A stretch of 14,160 nucleotides of DNA from Alcanivorax sp. (GTDB lineage Bacteria; Pseudomonadota; Gammaproteobacteria; Pseudomonadales; Alcanivoracaceae). The stretch spans positions 1-14,160 of the forward strand of contig SLJS01000324.1 of NCBI GenBank assembly GCA_007135015.1. Direction: 5' to 3'. Shown piece after piece: positions 1-7,605 of this stretch. A program made the translations under genes and the position numbers. The notes under the pieces are model-generated. The model was given only the letters and a program-made list of their open reading frames with translations. It did no database searches and was not told the DNA's origin. Numbering within the stretch: the stretch's first letter is position 1; each line of letters opens with the position of its first letter.

Positions 1-19
1 CCCCTTACTGACTGCCCCC

Positions 20-33
20 GCGCCGCCAGGCGC
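20..33. terminator. short GC hairpin downstream of the first gene
   Basis: A 5-bp stem (GCGCC/GGCGC) with a GCCA loop lies 4 bases beyond the stop codon of the minus-strand gene 38-1030. On the minus strand no T-run follows it; on the plus strand only CCTTT follows. It may help end transcription from either side, but it is not a convincing intrinsic terminator. Confidence 0.25.
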
Positions 34-37
34 CCTT

Positions 38-1030
38 TCATTCTTCGAGCAGCCGTCGAGCCTTGTCGACAAGCAGCGCTTCCTCGGCGCTGGCTGGTTC
101 CATGTCCGCGGCGGTTTCGAGCAGTTCCCGGGCACTGTCGTCATTCTCTCCGTATACGAGGCGCCGGGCCCGCGCGTACTCCACATGGACAGTGGGAAAA
201 TCCGCAGCCTGCTCCATGGCCTGTTCAAAATACTGCTCCATGCGCGATGCCGTGGCGCCGAACGCCGTGCGCGCGAGAAAGGAGCCGGCCTTGTCGATAA
301 TGCCTGCGTGGATCCCGGCAAGCAGGCTGGCCGCGTAGCTGTTCTCCGGGTCGTCCTCAAGCAGCTCTTCCAGGCGCGCCTTGACTTCGCGGGTGTAGCC
401 GGAACGCAGGGCCTCGGTGCGCGACTGGGTCTCCATGATGCGCGATTTCGCGTAGGCGTTGCCGAAATTCAGGAAAACATGATCCGGCGCATGGGGCAGC
501 AGTTCCCCGGTATTGGCGATCACCTCCTCGAGCAGTTCCCGGCGCCGATCGGCCTCCGGTTCCAGGTGGACGGCGTAGAGGGCCTGCGCATAGAGGCCGG
601 GGAAGTAGCCCGCCGGGCCGAGGCTGAGCCCGAGATCCCGGGCGGCGCGGAAGTCCCCCTCGAAAAGCAGGCGCCAGGCCTGCTGGACCTTGTCGGCATA
701 CAGTCCCACCCGCTCGTCCAGCGGTGCCTCGGCGAAGGGCGCAAAGCCGGGGTCCTTTTCCGCCCGCTTTCGCAGCAGGGCCTCGGTGTGCTCGAACAGC
801 TCCGGATAGCGTTCCGCCTCCTCGAGCAATGCCTCTTCGTCGGGAAAAGGCCCGCGCATGCCGGCGGTCAGTGCCGGCCAGTGTTCGTGGAGCCTTTCGC
901 CGGAAAAGTCGAAGCGCGGCAGCGTTTCGGGGTACTCGCGCCAGGCTTGGTCAGCATGGACTGGCGAAGCTCCGGGGATTGTCGCCGTGAAGGTGAGCAG
1001 GCAGAGCAATGCAATCTGGAAGGCATTCAT
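38..1030 (-). CDS. exported TPR-like repeat protein of unknown function
   Basis: The product is 330 residues. It starts with a typical Sec signal peptide: MNAF, a hydrophobic core at about residues 5-22, and a likely cleavage after SPVHA at residue 26. There is no lipobox cysteine, so a soluble periplasmic protein is expected. The mature part is almost wholly helical and rich in Glu, Ala and Leu. It has TPR-like helix pairs at about 120-160, 215-245 and 262-325 (for example a YFEQAMEQAADFPTVHVEYA segment). I recognise no catalytic motif and no named family. The ATG at 1030 was chosen because the frame's upstream TTG at 1081 would put 17 polar residues in front of the signal peptide. A GAGG lies about 14 bases upstream, a weak ribosome site. 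The gene lies 162 bases downstream of the PAS-GGDEF-EAL gene on the same strand, so co-transcription is possible but not shown. A scaffold or sensor role is only a guess. Confidence 0.75.
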   Translation of the reverse strand: MNAFQIALLCLLTFTATIPGASPVHADQAWREYPETLPRFDFSGERLHEHWPALTAGMRGPFPDEEALLEEAERYPELFEHTEALLRKRAEKDPGFAPFAEAPLDERVGLYADKVQQAWRLLFEGDFRAARDLGLSLGPAGYFPGLYAQALYAVHLEPEADRRRELLEEVIANTGELLPHAPDHVFLNFGNAYAKSRIMETQSRTEALRSGYTREVKARLEELLEDDPENSYAASLLAGIHAGIIDKAGSFLARTAFGATASRMEQYFEQAMEQAADFPTVHVEYARARRLVYGENDDSARELLETAADMEPASAEEALLVDKARRLLEE

Positions 1031-1192
1031 GAAGGATTGACGCCTCGAAACAAATCGGAGCGCTACTGTAGCAGAGTCCAATCGGCTTACTTCTTTTCCC
1101 TGGAGACGCGCGGCGGCGCCTCCGGGGCCAGAGGCATCAAGGGGCGGTTGCCCGGTGCGGGCACAGGCCTGCCCCGAGCGAGGCGGTTGCAG

Positions 1193-3379
1193 TTACTGAC
1201 CGGCGTTGTCACGCCCGGCGCCCTGTTCCCGGCCGGCAGTATTGGCGTCGAAATGGCGGAACGCTTCCTCGACGTGCTCGCGAAGCTCCTTCTCCTGCCA
1301 GGGCTTGGTGAGAAAACGATAGATCGAGCCCCGGTTGATGGCATTGGTGACCGTGGCCAGCTCGGTGTAGCCACTGAGGATGATACGCACGATATCCGGG
1401 TAGATGTCCTTGACGCGCCTGAGCAGCTCAATGCCGGTCATCTCCGGCATGCGCTGGTCGGATATGATTACGTGCACCTCCTCCCGCGCCAGCAAATCCA
1501 GGGCTTCATCGCCGGATGTCGCCTGCAGTATCCGATACTCCGTGGAGCGCAGGGTTCGTGCCAGCGCGCGCAGGATGTTGCGCTCGTCATCGACGAGCAA
1601 CAGGGTACGCTTCCCTTCCGTCGCAGCCGATTCGCCGGCCTGCCCCCGCTGCACGTCATGGAGATGGTTCTCCAGATCACGACATGTCAGGGGCTTGTTG
1701 AAGTAGAAGCCCTGGAGCACGTCGCAGCGGTTGCGTTGCAGGAAAGAGGCCTGGGATTCGGTCTCCACGCCTTCGGCGACCACCGACATGTCCAGGTTGT
1801 GCGCCATGGCGATGATGGCGCGCACAATGCCGGCATCGCTGCTCTGGCGCGTGACCTCATGAATGAAGGTCTTGTCGATCTTGAGGGTCCGCACCGGCTC
1901 CATTTTCAGATAGCCGAGATTGGAGTAGCCGGTCCCGAAATCATCGATGGCAATGCGGACTCCCTGCTCCTTGAGGCTGCCGAGCTGGGCGCGTGCCCGG
2001 GACATGGTGTCCATGACCATGGACTCGGTGACCTCCAGCTCCAGTCTGTCCGCCGCCAGGCCGGTTTCTTCCAGGGCCTCCATGACCTCGTTGAAAAAGC
2101 TCTCGCGAACGAGTTGCGTCTGCGAAATATTCACGGCGACGGGGACGTCGAGCAGGCGCCGCTCGATCAGTGAGTGGTTGTAGCGGCAGGCCTCGCGCAG
2201 GGCAAAGGCCCCCAGCTCGATGATCAGCCCGGTTTCCTCCGCCACCGGGATGAAGACATCCGGGCCCAGAAGTCCAAGCTCGGGGTGATTCCAGCGAAGG
2301 AGCGCCTCCAGCCCGCAGATGCTTCGTGTGCGGGCGTTGACCTGGGGCTGGAAATGGAGCTCCATTTCCGCCCTTTCCAGGGCGTTGCACAGATCCAGTC
2401 GCAGCGCCGCCCTGTCCCGGCTCCTGCGGTCCAGCTCCTCCTCGAAGACGAAGTAGCTGTTGCGTACGGAATCCTTGGCATGACTCTGGGCCAGCGCGGC
2501 CTGCTGCAGCAGCAGGCTGGCGCGGTCGGCGGGTCTGTCGAGTGCGCTGACGCCGATGCTGGCGGTCAGGAAGGTGCGGTGTCCCGGCCTGGGGGTATAG
2601 GGCGTGTCGAAAAGCTTCAGGATGCGGTCAATGTACCCGAACACCTGGCTCGCCTCTTCCAGGGCCGGGAGAAACACCCCGAACTCGTCTCCGCCAATGC
2701 GCGCGATGATGGCGTCGCCCTGAAAGATGCTGTCCAGCTGACTGGAGAACTCCCAGAGCACCCGGTCGCCGGCGGCGTGGCCCATGATATGGTTGATCGC
2801 ACCCAGGTGGTCGATATCGAGCAGCAGCAGCACGGGAAGGCTGCCCGGTGGCAGGCCCCGGGAGAGGAAGTAGTCGATTTCGCGCTCCAGCGCGGGGCGG
2901 TTGAGCAGTCCTGTCAGGCCGTCGTGAAAGGGCAGAGCGTCGCCGGTCCGCTCGGCGCGCTGCTTGTGATCCACGGGGTCAAGGGTCGCCACCATATGGC
3001 CCCCTGCCTGCTCTGAGCCATGCGCCGGCGACAGCGTGAAGTCGGCCCAGAAGGGCGTGCCGTCCCGGCTATAGGCCAGGAGCATCTCCCTGTGGCTGCG
3101 GCCGCAACGGGCGGCATCATCAAGCCGCTCAATGGTGGAGCGGATGGTGCGGGGCCCACAGAACACGGCGAAGTCCCTTCCGAGAAGCTCTTCGCGGCTG
3201 TGTCCCGTGCGCTCCGCCAGCGTGCGGTTCGCGAAGACAATCCGGATACCCGAATCGCCGCATTCGGCGATCAGAACGCCGGAGGCGCTCGCATCCAGGG
3301 CGCTCGACAGCAGTGTCTCCGGCAGACTGCCGCCGGTGGACCTTTTCCGGGATCTGTCGTCGTCAAGATGCAGCAGCAT
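1193..3379 (-). CDS. PAS-GGDEF-EAL cyclic-di-GMP protein with C-terminal receiver domain
   Basis: The protein is 728 residues and cytoplasmic, with no membrane segment. Domains in order: a LOV-like PAS at about 22-125, GGDEF at 150-315, EAL at 325-570 and a receiver at 591-712. The EAL domain keeps its expected catalytic set: E358 of EAL, N417, E452, D479/D480 of DDFGTGYS, K503, E536 and Q556. Phosphodiesterase activity is therefore likely. The GGDEF domain keeps the motif at 229-233 and metal/nucleotide residues D188, N196 and D205. It has lost the Lys of the usual FKxIND stretch and shows no RxxD inhibitory site, so cyclase activity is uncertain. The receiver has D597/D598, phospho-acceptor D641, S669 and K692, and belongs to the same subtype as the receiver encoded divergently at 3591. 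The start at 3379 is preceded by GGAG with an 8-base spacer. The frame stays open upstream to 3679, but that part looks non-coding and overlaps the divergent gene. The ATG at 3439 is a weaker alternative. Confidence 0.9.
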   Translation of the reverse strand: MLLHLDDDRSRKRSTGGSLPETLLSSALDASASGVLIAECGDSGIRIVFANRTLAERTGHSREELLGRDFAVFCGPRTIRSTIERLDDAARCGRSHREMLLAYSRDGTPFWADFTLSPAHGSEQAGGHMVATLDPVDHKQRAERTGDALPFHDGLTGLLNRPALEREIDYFLSRGLPPGSLPVLLLLDIDHLGAINHIMGHAAGDRVLWEFSSQLDSIFQGDAIIARIGGDEFGVFLPALEEASQVFGYIDRILKLFDTPYTPRPGHRTFLTASIGVSALDRPADRASLLLQQAALAQSHAKDSVRNSYFVFEEELDRRSRDRAALRLDLCNALERAEMELHFQPQVNARTRSICGLEALLRWNHPELGLLGPDVFIPVAEETGLIIELGAFALREACRYNHSLIERRLLDVPVAVNISQTQLVRESFFNEVMEALEETGLAADRLELEVTESMVMDTMSRARAQLGSLKEQGVRIAIDDFGTGYSNLGYLKMEPVRTLKIDKTFIHEVTRQSSDAGIVRAIIAMAHNLDMSVVAEGVETESQASFLQRNRCDVLQGFYFNKPLTCRDLENHLHDVQRGQAGESAATEGKRTLLLVDDERNILRALARTLRSTEYRILQATSGDEALDLLAREEVHVIISDQRMPEMTGIELLRRVKDIYPDIVRIILSGYTELATVTNAINRGSIYRFLTKPWQEKELREHVEEAFRHFDANTAGREQGAGRDNAGQ

Positions 3380-3524
3380 GCAGTGTTCTCCAGAAGCCTG
3401 GCGGTGCGGCGGGCTCGGGAGCGGCCTCCGCATTTTCATCCATCTCGCCCATCCTGCATGGTAGTACAGCCTTGTGGCATCACGCGCAAAGGTTTGTAAA
3501 GGTCCGTCGCCGGGTTCGCGGTGC

Positions 3525-3533
3525 TGGTATACG
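3525..3533 (+). promoter_or_regulatory. possible extended -10 promoter of the signalling operon
   Basis: TGGTATACG matches an extended -10 element (TGnTATAAT) at TG plus four of six bases, about 58 bases before the ATG at 3591. No good -35 hexamer sits at the expected distance. It lies in the 211-bp divergent gap, which must also carry the promoter for the minus-strand PAS-GGDEF-EAL gene. This is a tentative reading. Confidence 0.25.
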
Positions 3534-3590
3534 CTGGAAGGCGTGGCAGCTGCGCAGCGAAGCGGCTGAGCGACAGGCTGGAGATCGACA

Positions 3591-4103
3591 ATGGAAAAGG
3601 TCCTTCTGGTTGACGACGAACCGGGTGTGCTGGCTGCACTGGCTCGGGAGCTGCGTACTGGGCCCTGGGAGATCATCACCTGCGAGTCCCCCGCGCAGGC
3701 GCTCCACGAGATCGACCGGCAGCCGCTGGCGCTGGTGCTCGCCGACTATCGGATGCCCGGGATCAACGGTGTGGAACTGCTGGAGTATTGCCGGCTGCGC
3801 CGCCCGGCGACGATGCGGATCATAATGTCCGGATATTCCGAGCGGGATATCCTGCTGGAGGCGATCAATCGCGCCAGCGTCTTTCGTTACCTTTGCAAGC
3901 CGTGGAACAGCGAAGAGCTCCTCGATTCGGTAGTGCGGGCGGTGGATGCGTACCTGAGCCAGCGATCGGATCCGGCGCCCAGCGGCACCGCAGAAGCGGC
4001 GGCAAGCAAGCCCGCGGTCCCCTCGCAGGCTTCCAGCTCGGAGCTTCTGCGGCTCGCTCGTGATGAAAGCAACGCCATCCTGCTTTCGGATGGCTCGGAC
4101 TGA
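3591..4103 (+). CDS. single-domain response regulator (receiver) with an Ala/Ser/Pro-rich tail
   Basis: The protein is 170 residues. Residues 1-122 form a complete receiver domain: acidic pair D8/D9, phospho-acceptor D52 in LADYRMPG, S80 in IIMSGYS, and K103 in CKPW. This is the receiver subtype commonly found on RpfG-like and c-di-GMP regulators, and it closely resembles the C-terminal receiver of the divergent PAS-GGDEF-EAL protein. No output domain follows. Residues 123-170 are a low-complexity tail rich in Ala, Ser and Pro, ending in a short acidic segment, perhaps a docking helix. GGAG with a 7-base spacer supports the start. The histidine kinase gene begins 83 bases downstream on the same strand. 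A phosphotransfer or protein-docking role with that kinase is inferred from position. Confidence 0.88.
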   Translation: MEKVLLVDDEPGVLAALARELRTGPWEIITCESPAQALHEIDRQPLALVLADYRMPGINGVELLEYCRLRRPATMRIIMSGYSERDILLEAINRASVFRYLCKPWNSEELLDSVVRAVDAYLSQRSDPAPSGTAEAAASKPAVPSQASSSELLRLARDESNAILLSDGSD

Positions 4104-4186
4104 AAAGACGCGGACCCGGAAGCAGTTCTGCGCACCGGTAATGCGACAAGGGCCTGGGCGGTCCCGAGATACAGGAGTGAAACCGG

Positions 4187-5515
4187 ATGCAGTCCAGTGA
4201 GCAAAAAGCCCCCGAGCGGCGCCACGAGTCCGGGGCCGGAAGACGGGAAACCATGGATCTCGCGGTGCTCCGCGAGCATGTCGAGTCCCTCGAGATTCCC
4301 CTGGCCATTGCGGACCAAGAAGGCAAGCTGCTCGCGTGGAGCCGTTCCATGGCCGGGCTTTTCGGAGATGGCTCCGGAGACCCGGTGCAGGACCTGCCAG
4401 CGGGTCGGGCGCTGGGCCTGGACGTCAATCCGGCGGAGAAAATGCGCGAGGGTGTGCGCTTTTCCCTTGCGGTTCCCGCCAGGCTGACCAGTGGTGCTGA
4501 GCTTTCTACCGGAGGGCATCCGTGGCTGGAACTGATCTTTAGCCCGCTTTCCGCTTCCGGTGGTCAGCTCTGGGATATCCGGCTGCGCGGCACGCATCAG
4601 GTCTTCACCGACCGCCGCGATGTGCTGGAGTTTGTCGCTGCCCTGGTTCCGGAAAGCGACCTCTATGCTTCCGCTCTGCAGGAGCTCGATCACCGGGCCG
4701 CCAGGCTTGTGCAGTCCGAGCGGATGGCCGGGATCGGCCATCTGGCCGCCGGCGTGGCACATGAGATCAACAATCCGGTCGGCTATGTCTCATCGAACAT
4801 GCAATCACTGCGTGATTATGTTGCCAGCATTCTGTTCGCACTCGATTCGCTGGAGCAGGTCAAACTCATGGCCGGAGAAGAGTCGGAAGTCGCCACCTAC
4901 ATCGATGACATGCGAAGGCGCGCCGATCTGGATTTCATTCGTACCGATCTGGTCAATCTGGTGGACGAGTCCATTGACGGGGTCGATCGGGTGCGCGAGA
5001 TCGTACAGTCACTGAAGGATTTTTCCCATGGAGGTGGTGAAGAGGTTGTGGAGCACGACCTGCATGAAGGTGTCGAAAACACTCTTCGCGTTGCCTGGAA
5101 TGAACTGAAATACAAGGCCGACGTGGTCCGCGAGTTCGGCGAACTGCCCAGGATCGAGTGCATTCCCAGCCAGATCAATCAGGTAGTGCTGAATCTTCTG
5201 GTCAATGCCGCACACGCGATCGACACCGAGGGTGTCATTACCCTGCGCACGGGTGTGGAGGGCGACCGGGTGTGGCTGGAAGTGGAAGACAACGGCAGCG
5301 GGATCGACGGTGAACAGGTGTCGCGGCTTTTCGAGCCGTTCTTCACCACCAAGCCCGCGGGAGAGGGCACCGGGCTGGGGCTGCCTCTTTCCTCGGCCAT
5401 CGTGCAGCGGCACGGCGGCAATATCAGTGTGATATCACAAAAGGGAGAGGGATCCACATTCCGGGTCACCCTTCCCGTGCGAATGCAGCGGCAGACTGCC
5501 GTTGAAAAGGCTTGA
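4187..5515 (+). CDS. soluble sensor histidine kinase
   Basis: The protein is 442 residues with no predicted membrane segment, so it should be a cytoplasmic sensor. Residues about 27-135 look like a divergent PAS-type sensor domain (LEIPLAIADQEGKLLAW). A HisKA domain follows with the H-box GHLAAGVAHEINNPVGY, phospho-accepting His at 192. The ATPase domain is complete: N-box around N340 (NQVVLNLLVNAAHAI), G1 box EDNGSGI at 367-373, F-box FEPFFTTK at 382-389 and G2 box GEGTGLGLP at 392-400. The stretch at 205-280 between H-box and ATPase is longer than in minimal kinases and helical, extending the dimerisation helices. AGGAG with a 9-base spacer precedes the ATG at 4187; M23 is an alternative start without as good a site. 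It lies between a receiver-only gene and an OmpR-type regulator gene, its probable phosphotransfer partners. The ligand is unknown. Confidence 0.92.
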   Translation: MQSSEQKAPERRHESGAGRRETMDLAVLREHVESLEIPLAIADQEGKLLAWSRSMAGLFGDGSGDPVQDLPAGRALGLDVNPAEKMREGVRFSLAVPARLTSGAELSTGGHPWLELIFSPLSASGGQLWDIRLRGTHQVFTDRRDVLEFVAALVPESDLYASALQELDHRAARLVQSERMAGIGHLAAGVAHEINNPVGYVSSNMQSLRDYVASILFALDSLEQVKLMAGEESEVATYIDDMRRRADLDFIRTDLVNLVDESIDGVDRVREIVQSLKDFSHGGGEEVVEHDLHEGVENTLRVAWNELKYKADVVREFGELPRIECIPSQINQVVLNLLVNAAHAIDTEGVITLRTGVEGDRVWLEVEDNGSGIDGEQVSRLFEPFFTTKPAGEGTGLGLPLSSAIVQRHGGNISVISQKGEGSTFRVTLPVRMQRQTAVEKA

Positions 5516-5567
5516 AGCCGGCCTGCCCGCGTATCGGGCTGGCACTGCGTTACAGAGGGAGACTAGA

Positions 5568-6311
5568 ATGAACAATACGGGGATCATGAGTCCCGACCTT
5601 CAGGGCCGGACAATGTCGCAAAACGAGACAGCGGAACGCATTCTCGTTGTGGATGACGAGATGAACATGTGCCTGGCGCTGGAGCGGCTGTACCGCCGCG
5701 CCGGCTACGAGGTGAAGTACGGGTGTGACAGTGAGACCCTGTACAAGATTGCCGCCTCCTGGCAGCCCCATCTGATCGTGCTGGACGTGCGCCTCGCTCG
5801 CGAGGACGGTCGCGAGGTCGCACGGAATTTCCGCACAATGTATGACATCCCCATCATGATGCTTACCGGAAAGGTGGAGGTGCAGGACCGCATCCGCGGG
5901 CTGGAGTCCGGCGCCGATGACTATGTCTGCAAGCCCTACGATCCGGGCGAGCTGGTTGCACGGACCCGGGCATTGCTGCGTCGCTATCATCACGATGGAA
6001 AAAGCGGTGGTGAAAGCGATGCCCCGGTCCGGATAGACAGGAATCGCCGGATGCTGGTCTGTCCCAATGGTTCCGAGATGCGCATCACCGAGATTCAGGC
6101 CAATATCATGACGGTACTGCTTGAACGCAAGGGTGAGGTGATCAGCCGCGAGGTCCTCTACGGGCTCGTGTTCAAGCGGCCCTGGGTGCCGGGCGACCGT
6201 TCCCTGGACGTGCATGTGAGCAACCTGCGCAAGGCACTGGCGAGCCTGAACTCGCCGGGTGTTGCCATCCAGTCGATCCGCAATATAGGCTATCAGCTGG
6301 TAATGGAATAA
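5568..6311 (+). CDS. OmpR/PhoB-family response regulator
   Basis: The protein is 247 residues. It has a receiver domain at about 24-140 with acidic pair D29/D30, phospho-acceptor D73 (VLDVRLAREDG), T100 and K122 (CKPYDPGEL). A winged-helix DNA-binding domain follows at about 153-246, with the family signature GDRSLDVHVSNLRKAL and the closing wing IRNIGYQLV. It should bind DNA as a dimer after phosphorylation by the kinase encoded 52 bases upstream. The ATG at 5568 was chosen because GAGGGAG stands about 7 bases before it. An N-terminal extension of about 20 residues then precedes the receiver. The ATG at 5613 (MSQNE...) also has an AGGG upstream and would give a more usual receiver start. A TTG at 5502 overlapping the kinase gene is less likely. 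The target genes cannot be read from the window. Confidence 0.92.
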   Translation: MNNTGIMSPDLQGRTMSQNETAERILVVDDEMNMCLALERLYRRAGYEVKYGCDSETLYKIAASWQPHLIVLDVRLAREDGREVARNFRTMYDIPIMMLTGKVEVQDRIRGLESGADDYVCKPYDPGELVARTRALLRRYHHDGKSGGESDAPVRIDRNRRMLVCPNGSEMRITEIQANIMTVLLERKGEVISREVLYGLVFKRPWVPGDRSLDVHVSNLRKALASLNSPGVAIQSIRNIGYQLVME

Positions 6312-6424
6312 GGCATACGATGCTGCCCGGCAGCGGGGCGCGGGGGAGGCACACTCCCGATTCGTGACTCCCCGGTGGTCGTGGCACATGGCGTATGCTG
6401 TCCCCAGCGGAGTGAGCCTGGCTG

Positions 6425-7378
6425 ATGGCGCCGCCCTTTGATCCCGACCGCATCCATGAGGCCTGGGAGCCCCTGGACTGGCGCTCGCCCCAGGAAATCT
6501 CCGGTGAGGCCCTGCGGTACGCGAACTATTACGGAATCCGTTTCGCGGACGAGTTTCCCCGTCTGGTGCACGGCTTCGGCTATTTCGAGGCCGCCGGCCA
6601 CACCATAGCGGTGCATTCCTGGTTGCCGGAACGCCCCCGGGGTACCGTGCTGGTGGTACATGGTTATTTCGACCATGTGGGGTTGTACCGGCATGTAATC
6701 CGTCATCTGCTGGAACTGAATTACGCAGTACTGGCCTATGACCTGCCGGGTCACGGGTTGTCGTCCGGCCCCCGGGCGGTGATCGACGACTTCCTGATCT
6801 ACCGGGATATTCTGCACTCCTGCCTCGAGAACAAGGCCAACGCCTTTCCCAAGCCCTGGCATGTGATCGCACAGAGTACCGGTGCCGCCATCGTGATGGA
6901 TTACCTGGTCGAGGGAGCCACCCACAGCGAGGCCTCGCCGTTCGAAAGGGTAATTCTTCTTGCCCCCCTGGTCCGGCCCGCCGCCTGGCGCAAGATTCGC
7001 CTGACGCACTGGCTGGTGGCCCCTTTTCGTGAGTATCTGGACCGGAACTTCTCGATAAGCTCGAGTGATTCCGAGTTCCTGCACTTTCTCAGGAATCTGG
7101 ACCCGCTGCAGTCGCGCAAGCTGTCGTCACGCTGGCTGGGTGCGCTGCAGAAATGGGTGCCCGCCTTCGAACGGGCCGCCGCCGTACGGATCAGCCCGAT
7201 CATTATCCAGGGTGATCAGGACAGCACCGTGGACTGGAAGCATAATCTGAAGGTCATCAAGGAAAAATTTCACGAGCCGGAGGTCAACCTGATCGAAGGC
7301 GCCCGTCACCAGCTTGCCAACGAGGGCGAGCCCTATCGCAGCCGGATCAACGAAATCCTGGACAGGCACCTGAAGTGA
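6425..7378 (+). CDS. alpha/beta-hydrolase, monoacylglycerol-lipase / S33-like
   Basis: The protein is 317 residues with no signal peptide, presumably cytoplasmic. The alpha/beta-hydrolase core is clear: oxyanion-hole segment VVHGYFDH at 77-84, the DLPGHGLSSGPR turn at 106-117 typical of monoacylglycerol lipases and lysophospholipases, and a nucleophile elbow AQSTG with S151. The acid D266 (GDQDSTVD) and H295 (GARHQLANE) complete the triad. The elbow departs from GxSxG by having Ala first. The region at 180-240 would form the lid over the active site. A lipid- or ester-hydrolysing role is expected, but the substrate is unknown. GGAG lies 11 bases before the ATG, a slightly long spacer. The gene follows the OmpR-type regulator by 113 bases on the same strand, and may be a separate unit. 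It converges on the minus-strand envelope operon. Confidence 0.88.
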   Translation: MAPPFDPDRIHEAWEPLDWRSPQEISGEALRYANYYGIRFADEFPRLVHGFGYFEAAGHTIAVHSWLPERPRGTVLVVHGYFDHVGLYRHVIRHLLELNYAVLAYDLPGHGLSSGPRAVIDDFLIYRDILHSCLENKANAFPKPWHVIAQSTGAAIVMDYLVEGATHSEASPFERVILLAPLVRPAAWRKIRLTHWLVAPFREYLDRNFSISSSDSEFLHFLRNLDPLQSRKLSSRWLGALQKWVPAFERAAAVRISPIIIQGDQDSTVDWKHNLKVIKEKFHEPEVNLIEGARHQLANEGEPYRSRINEILDRHLK

Positions 7379-7390
7379 GCCGCCCGGGCG

Positions 7391-7407
7391 GCGCCCCGAA
7401 GGGGCGC
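7391..7407. terminator. left 17-nt GC hairpin after the hydrolase gene
   Basis: GCGCCCC-GAA-GGGGCGC is a perfect 7-bp stem with a 3-base loop, 12 bases after the hydrolase stop codon. No T-run follows, so it is not a classical intrinsic terminator. It may block RNA decay or slow polymerase. It is the exact reverse complement of the hairpin at 7606-7622. Confidence 0.5.
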
Positions 7408-7554
7408 GGTGGTCGGTGGTCAGTAGGTGGCGGTCAGAATGCAGGCAGGGTGCCTTGCGAGAGAGAGGGACAGACGGGGAGCATTACGGTAAGGAATGGG
7501 TCGCCCGGTCAGTTTGTGGTAGCTGTACGCCTGTTTCCTGCGGGAGCAACCTGT

Positions 7555-7602
7555 CCGACCACCGACCACCGACCACCGACCACCGACCACCGACCACCGA
7601 CC
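7555..7602. repeat. heptanucleotide tandem array (ACCGACC / GGTCGGT)
   Basis: Six perfect copies of ACCGACC run from 7561 to 7602, preceded by a six-base partial copy at 7555-7560. The array is unspaced, which separates it from a CRISPR. On the minus strand it is transcribed as a G/U-rich GGUCGGU series directly after the hairpin that ends the envelope operon. Degenerate copies of the same unit in inverse orientation lie at about 7408-7436. Confidence 0.9.
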
Positions 7603-7605
7603 GCA

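Noticed and set aside
185..2173. A 662-codon plus-strand open frame opposite the c-di-GMP gene and its downstream neighbour
   Set aside because: It is antisense to two well-supported genes, has no recognisable domain, and GC-rich coding DNA often leaves the opposite frame open.
3380..3679. Upstream extension of the PAS-GGDEF-EAL reading frame by 100 codons
   Set aside because: The added residues are Arg/Ser/Pro-rich without a fold, run into the divergent receiver gene, and the ATG at 3379 has an ideal GGAG site.
5502..5567. TTG start of the OmpR-type regulator overlapping the kinase gene
   Set aside because: There is no good ribosome site; the ATG at 5568 has GAGGGAG before it and already leaves an N-terminal extension.
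6313..6398. GCATACG and CGTATGC, a 7-bp inverted pair in the gap before the hydrolase gene
   Set aside because: The arms are 72 bases apart and short; chance is a good explanation, and no regulator site can be argued.
6382..6399. TGGCAC followed by TATGCT, resembling a sigma-54 -24/-12 promoter before the hydrolase gene
   Set aside because: The distance between the GG and GC elements is two bases too long for sigma-54, and the -12 element lacks TTGC.
7379..7392. Perfect 14-bp palindrome GCCGCCCGGGCGGC after the hydrolase stop
   Set aside because: It has no loop as a single hairpin and overlaps the stronger 17-nt hairpin; in such GC-rich DNA it may be incidental.
7555..7602. Possible CRISPR array
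   Set aside because: The 7-bp units are directly adjacent with no spacers and there are no cas genes.
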